This document shows positions 15,259 through 20,598 of a stretch of DNA of 20,598 nucleotides, piece after piece. Origin of the DNA: an uncultured Campylobacter sp. (GTDB lineage Bacteria; Campylobacterota; Campylobacteria; Campylobacterales; Campylobacteraceae). Location: contig CAMUNZ010000018.1 of the NCBI GenBank assembly GCA_947090385.1, forward strand, positions 1-20,598, written 5' to 3'. The notes beneath the pieces are model-generated. The model was not told where the DNA came from and did no database searches. It saw only the letters and a program-made list of their open reading frames with translations. Within the stretch, counting starts at the first letter, position 1. Each line of letters begins with the position of its first letter. Position numbers and translations under genes: made by a program.

Positions 15259-16107
15259 GTGAATGAAAATATCGATATGCAAGATATAATTTTGGGTAAC
15301 GATACAAACTCAAATACTAAAAATATCAAAAAAATTTTGACTATTATCGCTATTTTAATTGTTCTATTTTTGTTAATTTTAGTAATCATGAAATTTATAA
15401 ATAGTGGAAGTAAAATTGTAGATGAATCTGCTCTTATAACTCCAAAGGAGACAAATATACAAACACCAGCTGTTGTAATCACTCCAAAACAGGTAGAAAA
15501 AGAACCAGAAAAAAAACCTGTCGAAACAAAACCTGTACAAGTTATAGCAGTTAAACCTGTTGAGATAAAACCTGCTGAACCGATTCAAGAAAAAAAAGTT
15601 GAAGAGATTAAACCTAAAGAGATTAAGCCTGTTGTAGAAGAAAAACTGATTGAAATCATAAATCAACCTATAGTTAAAAAGATAGAAGAAAAACCGCAAC
15701 CAAAAGTTGAAAAGAAAATTGTAAAAAAGGTCGAAAAGATTGAAAAAAAAGTTGTGAAAAAACCAAATGTTGTTTCTCAAATTAAACCACCAAAACCGCA
15801 AAATTTGCCTATTGCAGAAAAAACAAAAGTAAAACCTAAAACTCAGATTAAGCAACAAATTTCATCTAAAAATTCAAAAAATTTCATACAAGTTTTGTCG
15901 GTTTCAAAATACGATGAAAACTCAAAAGAAATTAAAGAAATTTTGGCAAAAGGTTACAAAATTACGGCTTACGATGCCGTTGTAAATGGAAAAAAAGTCG
16001 TTAAAATTTTAGTTGGTCCTTATGCAAATGAAACAGATTTACAAAATAATTTAGCAAAAATTCGTAAAAATTTAGCACATGGTGCTTTTGTGTATAGGAT
16101 TAAATAA
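15259..16107 (+). CDS. SPOR-domain membrane protein
   Basis: The 282 residues have a short cytoplasmic N-terminus, one membrane helix (about 25-46), a long periplasmic linker rich in Lys, Pro, Glu and Val (about 60-200), and a C-terminal SPOR-type domain (207-282). The last contains NFIQVLSVSKYDENSKEI and VVKILVGPYANETDL. SPOR domains bind peptidoglycan stripped of stem peptides, usually at the division septum, so a division or wall-remodelling role is likely. The start is GTG, with a strong TAGGAG 6 bases upstream. The TAA stop shares a base with the aroE ATG (TAATG). C. jejuni has a similar gene just before aroE. Confidence 0.85.
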   Translation: MNENIDMQDIILGNDTNSNTKNIKKILTIIAILIVLFLLILVIMKFINSGSKIVDESALITPKETNIQTPAVVITPKQVEKEPEKKPVETKPVQVIAVKPVEIKPAEPIQEKKVEEIKPKEIKPVVEEKLIEIINQPIVKKIEEKPQPKVEKKIVKKVEKIEKKVVKKPNVVSQIKPPKPQNLPIAEKTKVKPKTQIKQQISSKNSKNFIQVLSVSKYDENSKEIKEILAKGYKITAYDAVVNGKKVVKILVGPYANETDLQNNLAKIRKNLAHGAFVYRIK

Positions 16108-16886
16108 TGGATTATTTTGCAGTTTTTGGCGATCCGATATTTCATTCGAGATCGCCTAAAATTCACAATTTTGCTTTATTATCTTTTGGTTTAGATGGAA
16201 TTTATGGAAGAGTTTTGTTAAAAAACGAAAATGAATTAAAAGACAAATTTTTAAAATTAAATTTAAAAGGCGCAAATATTACATCTCCGCATAAACGCGC
16301 CGCTTTTTTAATTTCAGACGCTAAAGACGATTTTTCTATGATGACACAAAGTACAAATACATTGATAAATAAAAATGGAATAATTTACGGGTATAATACA
16401 GATTTGCCTGGATTTTTGATGTCGATTGAAAGTTTTGGTAAGATAAAAACAGCTTTGATAATTGGTGCTGGAAATACAGCTTCATCAATTGCAATCGCTT
16501 TAAAGTCTCGAGATGTCGAAATTACTATCGTAAATCGTAGCGATAAAAGTGAAAATTTCAAAGATTTTGAGTTTTTTACTTGGAAAAATTACGAGCCAAA
16601 AAATTTTGATATTGTTATAAATGCAACAAGCGCTAGTTTAAAAGATTTTGCTTATCCTATGCCTATAGAGCTTTTGGAGCCAACTTTAAGAAATTCAAAA
16701 TTTGCTTACGATGTAATTTATAATATTCAAACGCCATTTTTAACGCTTTGTGAAGTTTTCGAAATTCCGTATAAAAATGGCAAAGAAATGCTTATAAATC
16801 AAGCAGCTATAGCTTTTAATCTTTTTTATGATAAAAAATTTGATATAAAAGAAATAGCAAATTTTATGAAATTCGCTATTAATTAA
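16107..16886 (+). CDS. aroE: Shikimate dehydrogenase
   Basis: AroE reduces 3-dehydroshikimate to shikimate with NADPH on the way to aromatic amino acids. The 259 residues carry GDPIFHSRSPKIHN with the shikimate-binding SRS (14-16), ANITSPHK with catalytic Lys63, TNTL (Asn84) and GYNTD with catalytic Asp99. The nucleotide loop is IIGAGNTASS (118-127), with Asn at the third position of the usual GAGG; NRS follows as the NADP-phosphate contact. NGKEMLINQAAIAF near the end is typical. AGGA lies 7 bases before the ATG, inside the SPOR gene. Its stop overlaps the stop of the convergent transporter gene. Confidence 0.94.
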   Translation: MDYFAVFGDPIFHSRSPKIHNFALLSFGLDGIYGRVLLKNENELKDKFLKLNLKGANITSPHKRAAFLISDAKDDFSMMTQSTNTLINKNGIIYGYNTDLPGFLMSIESFGKIKTALIIGAGNTASSIAIALKSRDVEITIVNRSDKSENFKDFEFFTWKNYEPKNFDIVINATSASLKDFAYPMPIELLEPTLRNSKFAYDVIYNIQTPFLTLCEVFEIPYKNGKEMLINQAAIAFNLFYDKKFDIKEIANFMKFAIN

Positions 16887-18454
16887 AAAATATTTTTAAA
16901 AATTAAAAATCCAGCTGAAGCTATTATAATTGAAGCTGGAATTGTTATAATCCAAGCAAGCGCAATCGGCTTCATCAAACCCCAATTTGCCGATTTATTT
17001 ACGATTCCTACTCCTAAAACAGCTCCTATCAATATATGAGTTGAGCTCACTGGAAGTCCTATTAAAGAAGCTGTTATAACCACGCTTGCCGCGCTTAATT
17101 CGGCACTAAAACCAGATGCTGGGTGAAGTTTTGTAAGATGAGTTCCGACCGTTTCTATAACTTCTCGACCTATAAACCAAAGTCCAGAAATCAAAGCAAC
17201 GGCAAATGTTATCATGACGATAGGTTGCACAGGCGAGCTTGGATTTATTGTGCCTGTTGAAAGCGCGTCAATTATAGCAGCAAAAGGTCCGACGGCGTTT
17301 GCTATATCGTTTGATCCGTGCGAAAAGGCAAATCCAGCCGCCGTAAAAACTTGTAATCCGCTAAACATAAAAAATGTTGATTTATCAAGATTGTCCCTTC
17401 TTAAAGTTTTAGCTAACGTATAAGTTCCTATCCATACGACAGCCCCTATCATGGCGACAATTAAAACATTTTCAAATAAAGATAAATTTAAATGTAAATT
17501 CTTAAGTCCTTTAAAAATAAGCATAAAACTTATCACGACGGCACCAAAAGCAGCCACCAAAGGCACTCCAACTTCAAGTGCTTTGTGTGTTTTTAATCTT
17601 TCTTTTCTTTCGTCAAATTCATGTATTTTTTTATAATATTCACTTTCTAACTCTTCAGGATTTACATCATCTTCTTTTAACGTTCTTTCATCTCTATCCA
17701 TAGCTTCATTATAGGCTAATTTTTGAAGTTCATTCATAGCTTCAAAAGCTTTTTTATGCTCTTTTTTAAAAGCTTTTTTATCTCGTTTCAATCTATCTAT
17801 TTTGATTTGTGCGATTTCGTTGTATCTTAAAATATATCGTTTTATATAATAATAAATTACATAAGCAGCTATTGCACCAAGTAATGGCGATAATATCCAA
17901 GATATAGCAATTGAGCCGATTTTTCCCCATTTTACTATGTCAAAAGAGTGTATGCTAAATCCTTGTAAAACAATTCCATAAGTAAGGCTTGCGCCCATTA
18001 TCCCGCCGATTATTGAATGAGTTGTAGATACCGGCCAACCCTTTTTTGTAGCTAAAAGTAGCCAAAGTCCAGCAGAAATTAGAGCCGACATCATTATACA
18101 GACTAAATCATTTGCGTTTAAACCATAACCATCTAAATTTACTATTTTATTTCTAATCGTATCTGTAACTTCGCCGCCAGCTATAACTGCGCCACTTACT
18201 TCAAAAATCGCAGCTATGCAAAGCGCTTGTTTTATAGTTAAAGTTCCTGCGCCGACGCTTGTTCCGAATGAATTTGCCACATCGTTTCCACCTATGTTAA
18301 ATGCCATGAAAATTCCAAAAAGCGACGATAAGAAAAATATAAGATAACTGTGATTTCCGATAAAACCTATGCCCCAAATCAAAAAATATATGCTAAATCC
18401 GACTAATATCCCGCCAAAAAACAGACTTAAATTTGAAATTTTCCTTCTTTTCAT
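16883..18454 (-). CDS. PiT-family inorganic phosphate transporter
   Basis: This is a 523-residue inner-membrane permease. The two duplicated PiT signatures are clear: GGNDVANSFGTSVGAGTLT (55-73) and SHGSNDIANAVGPFAA (378-393). Each is paired with a THS/THI loop, PVSTTHSIIGG (141-151) and PVSSTHILIGA (468-478), reflecting the inverted internal repeat. A charged cytoplasmic region of about 90 residues (204-296), probably helical or coiled-coil, separates the halves. PiT proteins move phosphate, as metal-phosphate or with a cation. AAAGG precedes the ATG. It is a single-gene unit between convergent aroE and divergent rarA; no phoU-like gene adjoins it. Confidence 0.93.
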   Translation of the reverse strand: MKRRKISNLSLFFGGILVGFSIYFLIWGIGFIGNHSYLIFFLSSLFGIFMAFNIGGNDVANSFGTSVGAGTLTIKQALCIAAIFEVSGAVIAGGEVTDTIRNKIVNLDGYGLNANDLVCIMMSALISAGLWLLLATKKGWPVSTTHSIIGGIMGASLTYGIVLQGFSIHSFDIVKWGKIGSIAISWILSPLLGAIAAYVIYYYIKRYILRYNEIAQIKIDRLKRDKKAFKKEHKKAFEAMNELQKLAYNEAMDRDERTLKEDDVNPEELESEYYKKIHEFDERKERLKTHKALEVGVPLVAAFGAVVISFMLIFKGLKNLHLNLSLFENVLIVAMIGAVVWIGTYTLAKTLRRDNLDKSTFFMFSGLQVFTAAGFAFSHGSNDIANAVGPFAAIIDALSTGTINPSSPVQPIVMITFAVALISGLWFIGREVIETVGTHLTKLHPASGFSAELSAASVVITASLIGLPVSSTHILIGAVLGVGIVNKSANWGLMKPIALAWIITIPASIIIASAGFLIFKNIF

Positions 18455-18489
18455 AAAAATTACCTTTGTTTAAGATATTCTTAATTAAC

Positions 18490-18495
18490 ATTATA
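18490..18495 (-). promoter_or_regulatory. -10 element for the PiT transporter gene
   Basis: Minus-strand TATAAT, followed by G, lies 35 bases upstream of the ATG at 18454. There is no clear -35. Confidence 0.5.
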
Positions 18496-18515
18496 TATTT
18501 TTTAAATTAAATCTT

Positions 18516-18524
18516 TGCTAAAAT
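18516..18524 (+). promoter_or_regulatory. Extended -10 for rarA
   Basis: TGCTAAAAT (TG-n-TAAAAT) lies 28 bases before the rarA ATG and is followed by AAGGA at 18543-18547, 5 bases before the start. Confidence 0.6.
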
Positions 18525-18552
18525 CCTAAAATTAATATTTTCAAGGAATTTT

Positions 18553-19728
18553 ATGCAAAATTTTGCCTTACATTTTAGACCTAAAAATTTAGATGAAATT
18601 TGCGATCAAGAAAAAATTGCAAATGCTTTTAAAAAATTCATAAAAAATTGTTCGATTCCGCATTCTATATTTTTTGGATCTGCTGGATGTGGAAAAACAA
18701 GTTTTGCAAGAGCATTGGCAAATGAAATTCAAACCACTTTTTTTGAATTTGATGCGGCAAATTTAAAAATCGAAGAAATTAGAAAACTTTTAAGCAAAAA
18801 TTCTTTTATCAAACCTTTAATCTTTATCGACGAAATTCATAGGCTTTCTAAAACGCAGCAAGAAGCTTTGCTTATACCAATGGAAAATTATGAAGCGATT
18901 TTTATAGGTGCAAGCACAGAAAATCCATATTATACGCTAACTTCGGCGATTAGAAGCAGGACGTTTTTATTTGAGTTTAAACAAATTTCAAATTTTGATA
19001 AAATTTTAGAAAATGTAAAAAAAGAGATAAATTTTACCATTAGCGATGAAGCGAAAAATTATCTTTTTCATTCTAGTTCTGGCGATGCTAGAGCGATGTT
19101 AAATTTGCTTGAGTTTGCTTTAAATTTAGGAGATGAAGTTACTCTTGAAAATTTAAAAATTTTGCGCAGTTCTGCGATAGGCGAGGGCGCTAAAAGCGAT
19201 GAAACACATTATAATTTAGCAAGTGCTTTGATAAAATCGATGAGAGGTAGCGATATTGATGCAAGTTTATATTATTTAGCAAGACTTATAAATTCTGCAG
19301 AAAGTCCAGATTTTATAGCTAGAAGGATGGTTATTTTTGCGAGTGAAGATATAGGAAATGCAAATCCAAACGCCCTAAATTTAGCGACAAATTGTCTGCT
19401 TGCTGTAAAAAATATCGGTTATCCAGAAGCAAGAATTATCCTTTCTCAAACTGCTGTTTATCTTGCTAGTTCTCCAAAATCAAACTCAAGTTATAAGGCG
19501 ATAAATAAAGTTTTGGATTTTGTAAAAAACAGCAAAAATTTAGAAATTCCAAAATACCTTATAAATAATTCTAGTGAATCAAAAAAATATCTTTATCCGC
19601 ATGATTTTGGCGGTTTTGTAAAGCAGGATTATTTAAGCGAAAATTTAAAATTTTACGAAAGTAATGCAATAGGTTTTGAAAAAACATTAAACGAATGGCA
19701 AAATAAAATTAAAGGAATCTTAGAATGA
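18553..19728 (+). CDS. rarA: Replication-associated recombination protein RarA (MgsA)
   Basis: RarA is a clamp-loader-like AAA+ ATPase (WRNIP1/Mgs1 family) acting at stalled replication forks. The 391 residues open with the family's LHFRPKNLDEICDQE. Walker A is FGSAGCGKTS (41-50), Walker B IFIDEIHRLSK (90-100) and sensor 1 GASTENPYYTL (119-129), followed by the arginine-finger IRSRTFLF (133-140). The C-terminal part contains the RarA-typical RGSDIDASLYYLARL, ARRMVIFASEDIGNANP and YLYPHDF. It is slightly shorter than E. coli RarA (447). Its TGA overlaps the ATG of the next gene (ATGA). Confidence 0.93.
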   Translation: MQNFALHFRPKNLDEICDQEKIANAFKKFIKNCSIPHSIFFGSAGCGKTSFARALANEIQTTFFEFDAANLKIEEIRKLLSKNSFIKPLIFIDEIHRLSKTQQEALLIPMENYEAIFIGASTENPYYTLTSAIRSRTFLFEFKQISNFDKILENVKKEINFTISDEAKNYLFHSSSGDARAMLNLLEFALNLGDEVTLENLKILRSSAIGEGAKSDETHYNLASALIKSMRGSDIDASLYYLARLINSAESPDFIARRMVIFASEDIGNANPNALNLATNCLLAVKNIGYPEARIILSQTAVYLASSPKSNSSYKAINKVLDFVKNSKNLEIPKYLINNSSESKKYLYPHDFGGFVKQDYLSENLKFYESNAIGFEKTLNEWQNKIKGILE

Positions 19729-20598
19729 TAAATTTGACAAAAAGTGAATTTGCAAGAAAAAAACTTTTAAAAAAACTTTTAAACGAAAAAGTAAAATTAG
19801 TAGTTATTTGCGTTATTTGTGCGATTTTTATTTCGTATTTTATAAATTTAAAATTTCAAAAAACTATACCAATTTTCATTTTGTGTTTGATTTGTGGATA
19901 TTTTGCTTATAAAAAATTAGAAAAATTTCTAAAAATAAAGTTTGAAAAAGAGCTTGATAAAATTTTGATCGATACATTTTTTATCCCTTTTTGCAAAAAT
20001 TATAATTTAGTTTATTTGCCAAAAACGACTCTTGATTTTGAAACTCTTGCAAGAAGCGAACTTTTAAGCAAAGATATAAATTTTATATGTTCAAATGGCG
20101 CGATGAATTATAAAAATGAGAGTTTAAATTTTATTAAAATTTATGAAAATTATTCTTTTAAGAAGCAAAAGTTTTCCATTTTAAATTCATTTAAAAATAT
20201 TAAAACAGAAAGAATTTTGCACGATGGAATTTTGCTTTATAATAATTTTGAAATTGTAAGTAAAACTAGATTTTTTGTTTTGCCAAAAGGTGAAATTCCA
20301 CAAAATACGAAGAAATTTTATCAAAATTTTGAAAATTTTAGTGAAATTTATGATGTTTTTACAAATGACGAAGAATTTGCAAAAGATATTTTGGACGAAA
20401 AATTTTGTCAATTTTGTTTAAAAGTTTGCGAAGATTATGCTGTTTGCTTAAAACTTAGTTTTATTTTTGGGCGAATTTATATATTTGTAGATTGTGGCGA
20501 AATTTTGGCTGATTTAGATGAAAATTTAAATAAAAATATCCAACTTTTAAGTTTAAACGAAATTTTTTCGAATTTTAGTGATTTAAATTTTAAAATTT
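19725..20598 (+). CDS. DUF3137-like membrane protein, 3' end beyond window
   Basis: An open frame of 291 codons starts at the ATG overlapping the rarA stop and runs to the window edge with no stop codon. AAAGGAATCTTAGA upstream supplies the binding site. A basic N-terminus is followed by two hydrophobic helices (about 23-41 and 48-62) and a mainly cytoplasmic mixed alpha/beta region. The order of segments resembles DUF3137 proteins, whose role is unknown: a pair of helices, then ILHDGILLYNNFEI, a strand TRFFVLPKGE, then IYDVFTNDEEFAKDIL and LSFIFGRIYIFVDC. Other possibilities remain open because the protein is incomplete. The coupling to rarA suggests co-transcription only, not shared function. 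Confidence 0.65.
   Translation, partial: MINLTKSEFARKKLLKKLLNEKVKLVVICVICAIFISYFINLKFQKTIPIFILCLICGYFAYKKLEKFLKIKFEKELDKILIDTFFIPFCKNYNLVYLPKTTLDFETLARSELLSKDINFICSNGAMNYKNESLNFIKIYENYSFKKQKFSILNSFKNIKTERILHDGILLYNNFEIVSKTRFFVLPKGEIPQNTKKFYQNFENFSEIYDVFTNDEEFAKDILDEKFCQFCLKVCEDYAVCLKLSFIFGRIYIFVDCGEILADLDENLNKNIQLLSLNEIFSNFSDLNFKI

Noticed and set aside
15379..15858. A 159-codon minus-strand open frame rich in Phe, Asn and Tyr
   Set aside because: It is antisense to the Lys/Pro/Glu-rich linker of the SPOR protein; its odd composition is the complement of AAA/GAA/CCT codons, and it has no recognisable domain.
15259..16107. TonB, suggested by one N-terminal helix and a Lys-Pro-rich spacer
   Set aside because: The C-terminal domain has SPOR-type features (NFIQVLSVSKYDE and ILVGPYANETDL) and lacks a TonB C-terminal pattern; no exbB or exbD is nearby.
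16883..16910. An intrinsic terminator between aroE and the PiT gene
   Set aside because: The only self-complementary run is A/T-only with almost no loop, too weak to call.

Overview
The window is dense, very AT-rich bacterial chromosome (roughly 27-30% G+C by eye). It almost certainly comes from a Campylobacter species (Campylobacterota) outside the C. jejuni/coli group. Four things point there. The Fur protein is very like C. jejuni Fur. The order coaX / small gene / lipoprotein / membrane protein <> gatC - (pilT) - cvpA - fur - lysS - glyA - SPOR protein - aroE matches my memory of C. jejuni Cj0394c-Cj0405. The ribosome binding sites read AAGGA, and the promoters are extended -10 types without a clear -35. 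A PilT ATPase and a short-form HisG argue against C. jejuni itself.

Layout. (1) 1-1545: the 3' part of an autotransporter, its frame open from base 1, ending at a bidirectional terminator. (2) 1569-2276, minus: a periplasmic DsbC/G-like thiol oxidoreductase. (3) 2470-4842, plus: two tandem paralogous TraT-like lipoproteins, thiD, and a small two-helix membrane protein with a PH-like tail. (4) 9871 down to 4839, minus: a tightly packed seven-gene operon. Its order is YfgM-like TPR membrane protein, BamB-like beta-propeller lipoprotein, a small unknown, coaX, hisG (short form), galU, pgi. It ends in a perfect hairpin that contains both convergent stop codons. (5) 9989-15174, plus: gatC, pilT, cvpA-like, fur, lysS, glyA, mostly overlapping or abutting, closed by a hairpin terminator. 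(6) 15259-16886, plus: a SPOR-domain protein coupled to aroE. (7) 16883-18454, minus: a PiT-family phosphate transporter. (8) 18553-end, plus: rarA and a truncated membrane protein resembling DUF3137 proteins.

How the genes work together. Most are housekeeping: CoA, histidine, thiamine and shikimate pathways, UDP-glucose and hexose-phosphate metabolism, tRNA charging, one-carbon metabolism, iron regulation and replication-fork repair. A second theme is the cell envelope: autotransporter, Dsb protein, lipoproteins, a possible BamB/YfgM pair, SPOR protein and a pilus retraction ATPase. There are no tRNAs, rRNAs, CRISPR arrays, insertion sequences or phage genes, and no gene-free stretch longer than 300 bases; the largest gap, 2277-2469, holds two opposed promoters.

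I found no clear multi-gene system that looks wholly new. The best leads are the BamB/YfgM-like pair, the tandem TraT-like lipoproteins, PilT inside the fur/lysS operon, and the orphan short HisG.
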